Program-made: the position numbers and the translations under genes
Notes under the pieces: model-generated
Database searches by the model: none
The model's input: only the letters and a program-made list of their open reading frames with translations
Told to the model about the DNA's origin: nothing
NCBI RefSeq assembly: GCF_007655135.1
Contig: NC_045127.1
Location: 11,665,001 to 11,729,000 of the forward strand
Reading direction: 5' to 3'
DNA length: 64,000 nt
DNA from: Punica granatum
Taxonomy: Eukaryota > Streptophyta > Magnoliopsida > Myrtales > Lythraceae
In this document: positions 1-12,949 of the stretch, piece after piece
How positions within the stretch are numbered: position 1 is the first letter of the stretch
Layout of the letters: each line of letters opens with the position of its first letter

Positions 1-3000
1 CTTGGTTCTCACCATAGATTTTTTTTTTTTATTGGGTGGGGGATGTGGGGGGGTGTGCGGGGTGTGAATTCTCATCAGAAGTGGACAACATCAAATTGCC
101 TCAGTCATGTTTCTTTTACGACAACCCTAAAACTTAAAAATGGGTTTAATGCATATATGTTTATACTTTGAGAATTTTATGCGTGGGTAATGGTTCAATC
201 TATGGAAAACCTCTGTCTTTTGGTCGAGCACTTTTCTTGGAACTAACGACATCTAAGAGCACAAAATTATGAGCCACTTATAGGAAAACTTAACCTTGTG
301 GTGCAAAATCTATTGTTGGTAGCTCTTTCTTTTTTTGTTTTAAACTTACAAATAATTTTACAAATGTGTAACAGTTCACTTTTTTAGTTTTTTTTTTTTT
401 ATAGTGGCTTGCGGTGTTATGGGACAACTACACTCTGTATGTGCCCAATAATGCGTTTGAAGACTCTAATGTATAGATGAGCATCTCAGTGTGAAACAAA
501 AAGATAATTGTACGGAAAGTAACTCCTAAGAGCCTTTTCCCCTACGGTAGGCATCGTGAAGGTTGAAGGTCATATGCGCAGATTTCTTAGCATCTTGAAC
601 ACAATCAAATGGAACACAGGGAAGATGGAACAACCAGAAGTTTATACTCTATTATCAGATTGTTTATGCATGATTATTTATATGAGTGATGAGTAGCAGA
701 ACAAGAATAAACCAAAGACATCACTTTTGGTCATCAAAGAAGTGCTTTTTCAAGCAAGCAACTTTACACGTAGAGATAATTTAAATATTGTATACAACAC
801 CAGCACGGTTATTTTTGTTTTGCAAAACTTGTAGAATCTATTAGAACCCAAGATATATTATGGCTAAAGCATACTGGTTTGATAGGTATCCATTTCTTGT
901 TAGGCTGATAGTATTGGTGACTTTTTATCTTCTTACTGATGTTCGACAACATCCAAATCTATTTGACAGTTGAAGGCAGAGAATGCTCAGGTTTCTGAAA
1001 ATCCCGTAGCCTTATGGTTGGTTTGAAGGCATTCTGCTGGTTATTTTTGTGCGCTACTAATCCTCTTTTAGCCACAAAACCTAAAATAAACAAATTAATG
1101 CGACAGTAAATATATCACATATTAGATACTTGGTGGTTGGCCCATCAGTAAGCAATTTTTTTATACATGACTTATTATTGAGATATTATTTGTTAAGTGT
1201 TGTAAGGTGGTAGTTTTTTAAGATTTGATTGCAGGGCGCAATTTTTGAAATATGTCTGCTCCATTTCCACTTTCTTCTTGGGAGTCCATTTTTACCAGCT
1301 TGATTAATACCTCAATAGAATAAATATTTGTAATTGATTTGAGCTTATATTTTATTTTGATGAGTTATTCATTATAGGAGAACAATAGTGGCGTTTTCAT
1401 TTCAGTTTGAGATACTTAAGATGATGATCTCCCCTCATTAGATATCTGGGTTAATTATTTCTAAATATTTCTTAGATATATCCATCTATACCTCTAATAA
1501 AATATGAGAAGCTCCCCAAAATGTTTTTGCACCTACTACAGTACTAATTGTGCCTTTCAAAGTAATCCATGCATTCTTTTTTCCATAGACATAGTCCATC
1601 CATTTTAAATTTTCTAACTGTTCTCTTTCAACGCGTTTTCACACCCTCAGAATTTCAATTTATTTCTTCTCATTACAAGAAACTGCTTAATAACTAATGG
1701 AATCTCTTCAATATTACTTCTTTGTTTCCTTTTACACATAAAACTTTGCAGATTTGTGTCTTTTCATTCAATGGGTGAATAGATCATTCGTCACATTCCA
1801 TTCACTTTTCTTTATTTTCGATTACAGCTACTTCTCATTCACTTTCCTTCTTGCCCTTCTTCCGCTGTATCCTTCTTTGCTTTTCTATCTTCCACTTTCA
1901 AAGTTTATATGGTATTATTTTCCTCTAGAAATTCTTATGCAAAGTGCCCCTACCGGTTGCTCAGTATTGCTTGTGCGCGCTTATCACATATTCTTTTTCC
2001 AATGCAATATGAACTAGGCTCCAGTGGTGCCACGCAACTCCATCATTCCCTTCTGTATGTCCCATCACTTGCTTGTTTTGTTTTGGGTGTTTCTGATTTG
2101 ATGTATATCAGGATCCTTTTATAGAAAGCCAATTTACATATTACATGATTAAACCTTCTTTTGTTGGTTAAAATTATATGCACAAAGTGAAAAAGGAAGA
2201 GATCCACTCTTTGAGCTTGAACCATCCAATATGTGGGGAGTCGACTCACAGTAGAGACTGTTGAGACCATGACCATTGCCATAATCATCATGATCAATAC
2301 CACAAAATATTCGAGCTCTTGAAGAGACCACCATCTTTTCCCCAATCCTGCCCCCTTTTATTCTTGGACAGCACTAGCTTGTAACTAGGTTTTTTCCTAT
2401 GTGAGCTTCCTTAAGAATGAGCCCACAAAGAAGTGGATAGGTGCCTTCTTCTTCCTTAGTTGAGGCTCTGACATTCGGCAACTTTTGAAGTCCCACCAAG
2501 CTTCCTCAGCTTCAAATGTGTTTTTGCCACGACCATAAGTCGTCATAAGATAAGAGAACGAAAAAGAAAAAGAATAGAATTAACAAGACATTAATTATTG
2601 AAATGTTCATATTTTCTTGATTTTATAATAGCTACATTAGCGTTATTGAAGAGTAATTGTTTAGTTCAATAAAAAGCATGTGCTACCTAAAAAATTGGAA
2701 CGCAGACAACGCATATGCAATGCAGGCAACGTATAGTTCTCAAAGAATATATAGTTGATGGGATATATAAAATTCCGCACTCCTTACAGTTTCAGGGATA
2801 ATTAAAAAAAAATGCAATTTTCTCTTGATTTTCTAGTTTTATAAAATTTCAGGAAACTTTACATGGTAGGTACCAAAAAGAGCGAACAATAGGGCATATT
2901 TTGGGTAAATTTTCCCAACGTAAAATCTAATAATTCTTTATAATCGGAAAAAATCTAATAATTCTTTTCTTTTATCCGAAAACAGCACATATTGCTGTGT

Positions 3001-3200
3001 TGTTTGTTGTCTTCTTCCTTTCTGTGTATGTACCCTACATAAATACTTGGATACTGTGTGTATATGGTATGAGATGATCTTTTTTTCTTTTTCTTTTTCT
3101 TTTTTTGGGGTAAATGGTAATGAGATGATTTTATCCATGTATATATTTAGCAATTTATTTCCACCCTGTCTTTCCTAGCTAATTTTCTTGGGACTGGTTC
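1..3200. other. Gene-poor region upstream of the transporter gene
   Basis: No convincing coding exon is visible. The open frames here are short, AT-rich and lack recognisable motifs. The region has poly-T runs and low-complexity AT tracts. A few hundred bases before 3200 presumably include the promoter of the downstream transporter gene. Confidence 0.6.
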
Positions 3201-3206
3201 ATTACA

Positions 3207-3213
3207 TATATAA
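3207..3213 (+). promoter_or_regulatory. Putative TATA box of the oligopeptide transporter gene
   Basis: TATATAA lies about 175 bases before the start codon at 3384. It would place transcription start near 3240 and give a leader of about 140 nt. That leader contains a CT-rich run and an A-rich run (about 3280-3320), common in plant leaders. Inferred from position and sequence only. Confidence 0.5.
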
Positions 3214-3383
3214 GGGAAGTACTATTTTGAGAGCTTTTAATTTTAATTTGCTACTAACGATTCGGATATAAATTCCCTATCTCTCTCTCTCTTCAAAAAA
3301 ACAAAAAAACAAAACAAAAAGCTCTCTCTGATCTCTTTCGTCATCTTTAATTTTCTTGATTTTAGAAGACGAACCAGAGGAAG

Positions 3384-6300
3384 ATGGCGGATCACTCTCC
3401 TCAGTCCTCTAGTGAAGTTCATGGTAATTAAGATCATTCCTTTTCGTTTGGTGTATGTATATGTTATATATATACCTGATCATCCCTCAGAACTGAAATG
3501 CGTACATATGATGTTTTTGTCAAATTATTTCAGTAATTTGTATTAATACAGACATATGAAGGTGTTCTCCGCTTATTTGCTTCGGTTTTCATGTCTACAC
3601 AGGGGATGAAGAGAATGACAGCCCAATCGAGGAAGTGAGGCTGACGGTGCCTACGACTGACGACCCCACCCAGCCCGTCCTGACTTTCAGGACATTGATC
3701 CTCGGTCTCACCTCATGCATAGTCCTGGCCTTCGTGAACCAGTTCTTCATCTACCGTCAGAACCCACTCTACATCTCCCCGGTCTCGTTCCAAATTGTGG
3801 CCCTACCTTTGGGGATGCTCATGGCAATGACCCTTCCCTCAAAGCCCATCAAGGTCCCGCTCACGGATTGGTCCTTCTCGATGAACCCCGGTCCATTCAA
3901 CCTCAAGGAGCACGTGCTCATAAGTATGTTTGCAGCCTCCGGAGCCAACAATGTCGGCGCTGTCCACATCATCACTTCCGCCTTGGCTTACTACCATTGG
4001 ACCATCCACCCCTTGGCAGCCTTCTTGCTGGCTCAGACAACTCAGGTTTATCCCCAAATATGAAAAACATTTCCATGTGTTTATTATCTCATTACATTGT
4101 CTACAGTTGAATATATTTACAGCGTCCCAACTACTAATTTATTTTTGTTTATTTTGGGAAATTTAATGAAATTCATATTATTTATATATATATATATATA
4201 TATATATCTGGACATATATATAGCTGCTGGGATACGGATGGGCTGGTCTGTTTAGGAAGTACCTGGTGGACTCCCCATACATGTGGTGGCCTTCAAGCCT
4301 TGCTCAAGTCTCTTTCTTCAGGTGCGTGCTTGATTAATATTTGAAGTAATTAAATTCATTGTCCCTCAATTTTCCTAAAAACTATGTATATTTGAAATTT
4401 CTCGATAAAGCAAGTTATGCGTCTATCTAAAATGATAGGTTTTATATGCGCAAAATTGCAGGGCATTGCACGAAAAGGAAAAGAGACACAGGCGAGGCCT
4501 CACAAGGCTGCAGTTCTTCCTCATGGCATTTGTCTCTAGCTTCGTTTACTACATCGTCCCGGGATACCTGTTCCCATCAGTATCGACCGTCTCCTTGTTG
4601 TGCCTCATATGGAAGGACTCGATCACACTCCAACAGATTGGGTCAGGCCTACACGGGCTTGGTTTAGGCTCCTTGGCATTTGACTGGGCCACGATCTCCA
4701 TGATGGGGAGCCCACTGACTTCTCCGGCCTTTGCCATCTTCAATGTGCTCGTCGGGTTCTTCCTTGTGGTTTATGTTGCCGTCCCGCTTCTGTATTATAA
4801 CAACGTGTATGATGCTAGGAGGTTCCCGATGATTTCCGCCCACGCGTTTGACTCTGAAGGGCAGACCTACAACATTTCTCGAATCCTCAATCGCGAGAAC
4901 TTTGAAATCAATTGGGCTGCATATGATGGCTACAGCAAGTTGTATCTTAGTGTCACTTTTGCGTTCAACAGCATTGGACTTGGCTTCGCCGCATTGACTG
5001 CAACTCTTTCCCACGTTGCCCTCTTCCATGGACAGTAAGCTCCCCATCCCTTTCTCTTCAAACTCCTAATAGGTGACTACCGCTGATCAAAGGTGTATCT
5101 GAAAACCGTGACCAGCTATGATCTCTTATTTTTCGGGATAAGCCATCACCGATTATCTTAATTAGAAATGTTTTGGTAACAGGAGCATTTGGAAAATGTG
5201 GAAAAGCACGGGTGAGACATTGAAAAACCAGCTCGGGGACGTGCACACGAGGCTGATGAAGAAGAACTACGATGAGGTCCCGCAATGGTGGTTCCTCATT
5301 ATCTTGGTTTCAATGGTGGCCCTCTCTCTTTTGGCCTGTGAAGGTTTTGACAAGCAGCTCCAGCTCCCATGGTGGGGAGTCTTCCTTGCTTGCGGGGTCG
5401 CTTTGGTCTTCACGTTGCCTATTGGAATAATCGTAGCAACAACCGGCTCGGTACTTAAAAGTTCTATCCAGTAGCGGAACTAGGACCCGATAATTGGGTA
5501 CAAAAGTCTCCTACTATGAGTTCACGACGTAAATATTTTACTTTTAAAACAATATAAAATTTCGTATTAACATATAAAAGTAGCATAAATCAAAATGGTA
5601 AATGAATATTTTGAAATGCCATTGAAACCGAAAAATAATTTAAACATTTAAAAACTGCTTCGTGGGATTTTACATTATGAGATATTTGTCTATACCTCAT
5701 CATCAGTATTATCAAATAGAATTTTGCTAAAACAAGAAATTAACAATTATTCATTTACAAATTACTCATTTGAGTTAGTAATCCATTCTTCAAATTCCTT
5801 TGAAAATTCCTCATATTGTAATTGCATATATTGACAGGTACATGGAGAAAAGGCTTAAATATCATTCGATTTAAAACGGTATTCGATTTAGTGTCTATTA
5901 GACAAGTAAAATTCTTTGATGGAAGGAATGAAACCAAATTGAAATGCGAAACGATAATACTTAAGAATAACTTAAGAAATCTATACCATAATGTAGAGAG
6001 TGGCCTCCCCTTGGTCTCACTTTTTATTTTTTAAAAAAATTCAATAAATCGAAATACTTGATTCGTTTTATTAAAATTAAAATTAGATGAATATTACATC
6101 AAAAAAGAGAAATTTGAATATGCAAACCTCTAGTGTGTGTGTATACTATATTTAAGTTTAAGAAGAGTTCCATACGCAAGTTTTTTCTTTCTTTTTTCTT
6201 TCTTCTTATTTTAACTTTTCCGGTAAAAGAGATTGAGAGAAAATGTTGAAAGAGATTTAATAAAAAAAAAAAAGAGTCGAAGTTTCATGAGTGAATTGAG

Positions 6301-8033
6301 GTATAATTTTCGTATCGGGCCCCCATATTATATTGCTTTTCTCTTCCACATGACAGAGAGCGTGAGAGAAAAAAATGGGATCGAATTTATATTTTGTACC
6401 ATAGTTATTTGAAAATTTTGAAAAATTAAGAAAAGAACTGCAGTGCAATTTCTAATAGTTTCTTGGTAAAAATCGAGGGGGACTCCAAGCAACCTAGATC
6501 AGCCCGTGGTTCTACTTATTATCTCATAATTCGATTTCACGGCAAGAATGGGGAACAAAACCGAATTTAGGGTGTGTTTGTTTTCGCAATAAAGTTTAAC
6601 TCAACTCAACTCAATTCCACTTATCTTCAATTCAACATCACAATCATTATTTTTTTTTTATTTTTTAAATATTTTTAACTATTCAATTCAATTTTTAATA
6701 TTAAATTCTATCAATTATTCATTACTTTTTCACAATTCAACAACACAATCATTACTTAATCATTATTTTCTCTCAATTATTTATTACTTTTTCATACTTT
6801 TTCTCATAATTCAACCATACAATCATTACAAATCAATTAAAATCAAAACTCAACTCAACTCAACTCTCAATCCAAACACACTCAGTAACTCGTGATGTCG
6901 TGTGCAGGCACCGGGGCTGAATATTATTACGCAGTTGGTGATAGGTTACCTCTATCCCGGGAAACCTATTGCAAACGTCACTTTCAGGAATTACGGGTTT
7001 GTCAGCACGCTCCAAGCACTGTGGATTACCGGTGACTTCAAGCTGGGCCATTACATGAAGATCCCTCCTAAATCGATGTTCATCGCCCAAGTAAAGCTGC
7101 CTCACTTTTTTATTTTTATTTTTATTTTGTTTTTACAACATAGATTTGGAGTCATGCTGAACTGTCCGTTCGACAAGTCGCGCTAACAACCATTCGCTCT
7201 TTGCACATTACACCAAACGAGCTAGGACAATCCCAATTCTCCCCAAAACTAGTATGAGGTCAATATGTTTCCATTTTTAACTACATTAAGGGTCGGACAT
7301 GTTTCAGCGGATGGTTCGACGGTGCTGATCTGATATGATGTTGATTTGTAAAACTTCATTCAGAAAATCACGACGACAGTAACCAACATTATTAATTGGT
7401 ATCTTTCTGCAGTTGGTTGGAACAATGGTCGCCTCAACCATATATTTCAGCATCGCATGGTGGCTCCTAACCACAGTCGAGCACATCTGTGACCCGTCGC
7501 TATTGCCCTCTGGGAGTCCATGGACCTGTCCCATGGACGATGTGTTCTTTAACGAGTCCATTATATGGGGTGTTGTGGGTCCATTGCGCATGTTTACCAA
7601 GCTTGGAAACTACCCTGAGATGAACTGGTTCTTCCTGATCGGGCTCCTTGCCCCAGTGCCTGTTTGGGCCCTCACCAAGACATTCCCGGAAAAGAAGTGG
7701 TTCGCCTACATCAACATGCCCGTCATCCTTGCAGCTGCCGAAGCACTACCACCAGTAAGATCAGTGAATTACATCAGTTGGGGAGCGGTAGGGCTCTTCT
7801 TCAATTTTTATGTCTATAAGAAACATAAAGGATGGTGGGCAAGGTACAACTATGTTCTATCGGCCGGTTTAGATGCTGGGATGGCCCTCCTCGCTGTGTT
7901 ACTTTACGTCACCATCCAATACAAGGGCACCTTCGGCCCTGAGTGGTGGGGCCTTGAGGCCGATGACCATTGTCCGTTGGCCTCATGTCCCACTGCTCTA
8001 GGGGCCAAGGTCGAAGGGTGTCCTGTACTATGA
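3384..8033 (+). CDS. Oligopeptide transporter (OPT family), seven exons
   Basis: Proton-coupled transporter of small peptides or metal chelates at a cell membrane, by family knowledge. Exons read from GT-AG borders are 3384-3423, 3603-4045, 4224-4321, 4462-5034, 5183-5450, 6908-7090 and 7413-8033, giving about 741 aa, the usual plant OPT length. The reading frame is kept across all six junctions. Family marks include [13 protein letters not shown] near the N-terminus, the NPGPFN loop, [22 protein letters not shown], many hydrophobic helices, YLYPGKP, and GHYMKIPPK (commonly KIPPR). The C-terminus ends in GCPVL, as in plant OPTs. At the exon 5/6 border the protein reads ATTGSAPGLN, where relatives usually have NQ before APGLN; the donor GTACTT is therefore the least certain border. 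Intron 5 is about 1.46 kb and holds a MITE. No broken frame is seen. The exact OPT number cannot be assigned. Confidence 0.93.
4184..4208. repeat. TA microsatellite in OPT intron 2
   Basis: A run of alternating TA lies shortly before the acceptor of exon 3 (4224). Likely length-variable between individuals. Confidence 0.8.
6570..6883. mobile_element. MITE in OPT intron 5 (CTCAACTC family)
   Basis: The ends are inverted: GGGTGTGTTTG at 6570-6580 and CAAACACACTC at 6873-6883. Just inside each end are runs of ACTCA repeats (AACTCAACTCAACT). The interior is AT-rich with repeated ATTCAATTC, ACAATCATTA and TTCATTACTTTTTC motifs. No coding capacity. The same interior motifs recur at several other places in this window. 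It lies in the largest intron and explains part of that intron's size. The exact target duplication is not clear. Confidence 0.7.
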
Positions 8034-8321
8034 TACATTTGTCTTCTGCACAAAGGCGTGGAAGTAAACATGAGTAATCTAGATATAATTCAACATGACT
8101 GTCATTTCACCATTTTCTTCTGCAAATGAATGAGTTGATTTGGGCCTTTTGAAAGCCAAGTCCAAGCCCGAAAAGGAAACCTGAGGCCTGACAGCCTTCA
8201 AAGAGAAAACGGGCTGGTGATCAATTTTTTTTAATCATTATTTATAAGGAAATGTCATGGACTTGATACACTGAAACAAAAAATTCTAATAATTAACAAA
8301 GGAGTAGGGATAGTACACCAT

Positions 8322-8776
8322 CAATGTTTTCAAACCTAGCTCGGCCCGGTCAACCCAAATGGCCCCTTTCATCACGTTCGGACCGGTTTTTTTAGAAGAA
8401 AAATCTTTCCTTTCCTATTTTGCTAGATTAATAGGATATATATAATCTTCCTTTTTCATATTAGGATATATATAAAATTCTAGATATATTAAAAAATAAC
8501 GCATATTTGGATACCGATTCTTAACTTTATTTGTTGTTTGTCATATAGTTTTTATAATTTATGTACCAATACTCACGTAAATTATATTTTTAATTTAAAA
8601 TGCAAATCGCAATGGATAACTTTATTAAGGACTCTAAATTTTAAATTCAACAATTCTAGAGTTCCTTATAATTTATTAAAATTAAAAATATAGTCAAATC
8701 AGTTGTTGAATCGATTGACCCATGACCTGGTGAAGAGTCCGGTTCGATGCCTGGGTCGGGATTGAAAACATTGCCT
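8322..8776. mobile_element. Non-coding element with inverted ends
   Basis: The left end reads AATGTTTTCAAACC and the right end is its near complement (GGATTGAAAACATT). GC-richer subterminal stretches mention CCCGGTCAACC on one side and GAACCGGACTCTTCACC on the other strand. The interior is AT-rich and non-coding. It resembles a hAT-type MITE, but the target duplication was not clearly resolved. Confidence 0.5.
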
Positions 8777-9260
8777 ACCATGCAAGTATCAAATCTGGAA
8801 CATCTTAGTTATCAAACGACGGGTTGCGCCAATGCCCTACATTTTGTTGTGGTCTAGTGATCACATTGAAGCCACTTAACAAACCAGCCCCCATTATGCT
8901 TTTCAGTAAACTCAATCAGTCCTGAAACTTGCAGGAAATTACGATTTCATCCCCATTGAGTTTTAGTAAGTTCAATTTAGCCCTCATGAATTGCATTGAG
9001 GACGATGCACCTCGAACTTTCAGTTGGATTTTCTGACTTGAATTATCAAGCAGACTTCCATACAATTTTGGTCCTCATTGTATTTGGGAAGATCAATTTT
9101 GCCCCAAAGTTTCACTATTGCACACAGTTAATGTTTAATGCACAAGAATTACGTACCTTAATTGCTTGCTAGAAGTACTCTACTTAAAATAATCCCTTCT
9201 TTATTTAAGCTTGTAACAATCAATATTATATAATTTGCATTTCACAGCGGAAAATTAATA
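8777..9260. other. Spacer downstream of PR-10 gene A
   Basis: About 480 bases without a gene. It probably includes the 3' untranslated region of the neighbouring PR-10 gene on the - strand. A stretch around 8795-8860 resembles the 3' half of the tRNA-like repeats seen at 22044 and 48412. Confidence 0.4.
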
Positions 9261-10003
9261 TTAAGCATAAGCATGAAGGTTCTCCAAGAGATAGGCCTCC
9301 ACGACTTTGTAGATGGCAAAGGCCTTTTCTTTCCCGGCTTTAATTTCTTCTTCGTCGACTTGGAATTCGGCCTTGGTGTTGTACTTGCTGGTCATCTTGC
9401 AGATGGAACCTCCACCGGTGGCAGCTTCGAACTTGACCTCATAATCAATCGAATCAAGCTTGTCGCCCAGTGCATCGCCCTCGATCATGGCGTATCTGCA
9501 TAGGAAGTTTTCCTTGTCGAGCTCATCGATTCTGTGCTTCAAATACTTGAAATGGCTCGCTGCAGCATGATTGAAAGTTGCAGAATCAATTGAATTGAAG
9601 ACAAATAAATCAAGTCAGAAAAATAGCGTCACGATTCCCATTAGTTCTCGACCTTGAAATTACTAAGCCAGTCATCCATATTCAAACATGATGATATGAC
9701 TAAGTAAATATTCTGAGTGAGGTGTTCGCCAGATTTTTATTTCTTTGATTTGATCATCGGAATCTTGTTAATGCACCAAAGAGATCTGTTATAAATTTTG
9801 AGATTAAAAGTCGATGTACCTTCGGTGAAGTTGACCCGCTCGATGCTTCCGGCTCCTCCATCTCCCTCGACAAGTTCAACACTCTTGATGAACTGGGGCA
9901 GAAGCCTAGGGATCAAGTCACTCGACTCCACGATCAGGGCCCTGAACATGCGGGCGGGAGAGATTGGGCACGGGAACTCCTGGGTAAAGCTCGTGACGCC
10001 CAT
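9261..10003 (-). CDS. PR-10 / Bet v 1-like protein, copy A
   Basis: Small cytosolic pathogenesis-related protein with a hydrophobic ligand-binding cavity (START-like Bet v 1 fold), by family knowledge. Exon 1 is 9820-10003 (184 nt) and exon 2 is 9261-9559 (299 nt). The donor GTACAT and acceptor CTGCAG give 160 aa, the usual length. The start MGVTSFTQEF matches other copies. The glycine loop reads EGDGGAGSI, followed by the IDELDKEN and IEGDAL segments. The C-terminal amphipathic helix has KAGKEKAFAIYKVVEAYL and ends HAYA. The phase-1 intron after codon 61 is conserved through the family. This is the most diverged intact copy in the cluster. A TATA box lies at 10078-10085. Confidence 0.92.
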
Positions 10004-10077
10004 CCCGTGATCAAAGCCACAGAAAGGAAAAGAAATTTTTATTTGGTGCAATGAATAGAACACCCTCTTGTATGCTG

Positions 10078-10085
10078 TTTATAAA
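10078..10085 (-). promoter_or_regulatory. Putative TATA box of PR-10 copy A
   Basis: TTTATAAA about 75 bases upstream of the start codon at 10003, at a similar relative position to the TATA boxes of the other PR-10 copies. Confidence 0.55.
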
Positions 10086-10099
10086 GAGAGGAGTCATTG

Positions 10100-11130
10100 C
10101 AAGAATTTGAGAAGAAATTTATAACGATGTTGTTCAAAGTTCAAACGTTTCACATATACATGGGCGGCTGGCTTATTATTTGGTTGATATTCCACTATCC
10201 TTTCTTTTGGGCTGAAATTGCTAGGAAACTAAGGTGTGCTTCTTTGAACTTAAAAGTCATGTTGAATGTTGACCGATTTATCGGATTTTATTCCGCATGA
10301 CTAAAGCATACGAGAACTGTAGACCCCAAAATGCAACATAGCGGGAAAGGCTTCTCTGTAGTTATGGTTCATGTCCAGCCAGTGCAGTTATCATATTGAT
10401 AACGTAAGAAACACTTCTCTCGACTTTTCGATTGAGACCGATGATGGTCTACTAACAATAGTTCATCTGTCCACACGATATCTGGTATGGAGTACACGAA
10501 CAAACGATGAACTGGCCACTTTAAAAGAGTTTTTACAGGGTCTGCTCTGTTTCTTTTCCTTGATTTGGTCCCTTTTTGATTTAAATGTTGCTTTAAAATC
10601 TCCAACAAGCTGATACAGACATGTCCTCAGCAAACCAGGAATCAATCCTGGCCCCCTGGGATTCCGTTAATTGGTGAAATGCGACAATCAAGTATAGAGG
10701 ATAATTGATAAGGCCAGTTAGTAAGGAGAAATCACGGGAGAAACTGTCAGAAAATCTGTCTTAATAGCAGCGCAGTCGAGTGCTTTAAGATGCTCCTGTC
10801 AGGATCGATACACCGATTACAAATAATGAAAATTGTCCATTTGCCCTTATTTTCAGTGTTTCTTGTTATAGATATACTCATCAAGTATGAGGTAAAGTAC
10901 TGAAAATTAACTTGAATTTACAAATCTTAACAGCAATCCCAGTATATATTTCTCACACCAAAACACACTCTTTGAAACTTATTACAACACTTATATGCCC
11001 TTTGGCCCTCACGAGCAACTCACTTATGCATCTCATTAACAAGTACACAAATCCGAAAGGAAAGGTGCAGACAAACTTTTTAAGGCTCGATTTTAACTTC
11101 TCAGCGCAATCTGATTGAACGATTGATTAG
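10100..11130. other. Spacer between PR-10 copies A and B
   Basis: No convincing gene. Short frames here have no recognisable motif. The last 150 bases are probably the 3' untranslated region of copy B. Confidence 0.5.
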
Positions 11131-11136
11131 CTTAGT

Positions 11137-11770
11137 CTACGCATCGGGGTTGGCAAGGAGGTATGTCTCCACGGCCTTGAACATGGCAGAGGCCTTCTCT
11201 TTGCCAGCCTTGATCTGATCCTCCGTGATGGTGACCTCCCCGACTGTGTAGTACTTGCTCGTGTTCTTGCAGACTGATCCCCCATCGGAGGACGCCTCGA
11301 TCTTGACCTCGTAGGAGATCTTCTCGATTTTGTCCGAAAGGGCATCACCCTCAATGATGGAGTAGCTGTAGGTGAGGCTCTCCTTGTCGATCGAGTCCAC
11401 CTTGTGCTTCACTGATTTGTACTGGCTCCCTATTGGCAAAAACAGAAACACTATCAGCGATCTCGGATATTATATGTAAGTTCATAAAAACAAGATGCAA
11501 GACAGATTAATCATAGCCAGGAACTATGAATGGATGTATTATATATAGATATATATATAACTTATATAGATGTATAGGATATATACCTTCGCCAAAGGTG
11601 ATGAGCTTGATGGTGCCGGCTCCACCATCACCTTCAAGGACCTCGACACTCTTGATGGCCTGGGGGAGGATCTTAGGGATGACGGTGTCGGCGTCGAGCA
11701 CGAAGGCCTTGAACATCCTGGCCGGTGGGATTTTCGAGCTTATCTCCATCTCGTATGTGATCACTCCCAT
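11137..11770 (-). CDS. PR-10 / Bet v 1-like protein, copy B
   Basis: Exon 1 is 11587-11770 (184 nt) and exon 2 is 11137-11429 (293 nt), giving 158 aa. The start is [10 protein letters not shown], the glycine loop is [10 protein letters not shown], and the splice joins ITFGEG to SQYKSVKH. This is the copy closest to the classic major-allergen group ([21 protein letters not shown]). The protein ends LLANPDA, two residues earlier than the usual DAYN. The frame is clean and the borders are GT-AG. Predicted role: binding of hydrophobic plant metabolites during stress or defence, in the cytosol. Confidence 0.94.
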
Positions 11771-11889
11771 TTTTTTCGAACCCGGAAAAAGAGCAAGATG
11801 AGGGGGAAGAACAAGATAAAGACCAATTTAGGATTTAGAGGATGTAGGCTTCTATGGGGGTGAGGAGTGAGTGGAGAAGTGAGCTGGGC

Positions 11890-11897
11890 ATATATAG
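11890..11897 (-). promoter_or_regulatory. Putative TATA box of PR-10 copy B
   Basis: CTATATAT on the - strand, about 120 bases upstream of the start codon at 11770. Confidence 0.5.
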
Positions 11898-11961
11898 TTG
11901 AGCGAGCTGGGTTATTTTGCTTTTAACCCCTTTATATTAATCTGTCCGAAAGTATTATACA

Positions 11962-11983
11962 TATCTATCTATCTATCTATCTA
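11962..11983. repeat. Tetranucleotide (CTAT) microsatellite
   Basis: Five or so tandem copies of CTAT just upstream of the copy B promoter. Confidence 0.8.
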
Positions 11984-12327
11984 AGAAACCAAAGCTGGTC
12001 CCATATGAGAAAAGAATCGTAGAGGAGTGACATATATTCTTGCCTAAAAATGAGGAAGTTTCGAATTTAATTATCGTTAATTGATTATACCTTTTATTTA
12101 GAGTTATTATTATTATTATTTACTAAATAGGATTTATTTTTTTATATTAGGCCTACTCGCCTCCTAATTTGTAATAGGAGAGAAAAAAATGGTCATTATC
12201 TTATACAGAGAATATGTCAAGTCGCGACGGGCCCTGGTTAACATTGATTATTGTGCTATTCCGAATGTGATTGATAACTACTATAACACGCCAAGTGCTT
12301 GGAAACATATAAAAGTAGTAAAAGAAA

Positions 12328-12949
12328 GGAAAAAAATGGCAAAAATCCCATTGTTATTTGGATTGGGATAAATGACACTCTATTTTTTTTTTTGGATAAT
12401 TAGCCATCTGTGATTTGTTCCGTTAGACATAGGAGATTACGGAGTTAATTTTTTTTATTTTAATCCTCCATCTTTAATTTTTTAATTATTTTAGTTATAA
12501 ATATTTTTTTTATCACTCCTATCGTAAACTTTTCATTTTATTTCATTTTAATCCACCAAAAAAAAATCGAAAGGAAAAGGGGGTTGGGACAGCCAATCGG
12601 CAACCCCGACCCCTCCACCGAGGTCGCCGGTGCCCACAGAGGACGCCGGCAACCTCGGCGGAGGAGTCGGGGTCGCTGATTGGCAGCCCCGATCCCGATT
12701 CCCTTTCGATTTTCTTTGTTGGACTAAAATGAACAAAATATAAAGTTTATGATAGGAATGATAAAAGAAAAAGATTTATAATTAAAATGATTAAAAAGTT
12801 AAAGATTGTGGACTAAAATTAAAAAAAAATAACGTTGTAATCCTATTTGTCTGATGGAGCAAATCACAGGGGATTAATTATCCCAAATAAAAGAGCATTG
12901 TGTGATTTATCTTAACCCCAAATCATAAGATAGTTTTTGTCTTTATCCC
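12328..12949. mobile_element. Long-TIR MULE-like element with 9-bp TSD
   Basis: The element is flanked by TAAAAGAAA at 12319-12327 and 12950-12958, a perfect 9-bp duplication typical of Mutator-like elements. The two ends are long, diverged inverted repeats of about 230 and 230 bp. Recognisable blocks are GGGATAAAT..ACAC at the left and GTGTGATTTATC at the right, with the complement of TGTGATTTG further in. The interior at about 12560-12720 is strikingly GC-rich, contains CCGACCCC and GGGGTCG blocks and is itself partly palindromic. There is no transposase, so it must move in trans if it moves at all. Confidence 0.75.

Noticed and set aside
1754..2345. Several short frames upstream of the OPT gene
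   Set aside because: AT-driven, phenylalanine/leucine-rich frames in both strands with no motif or splice context.
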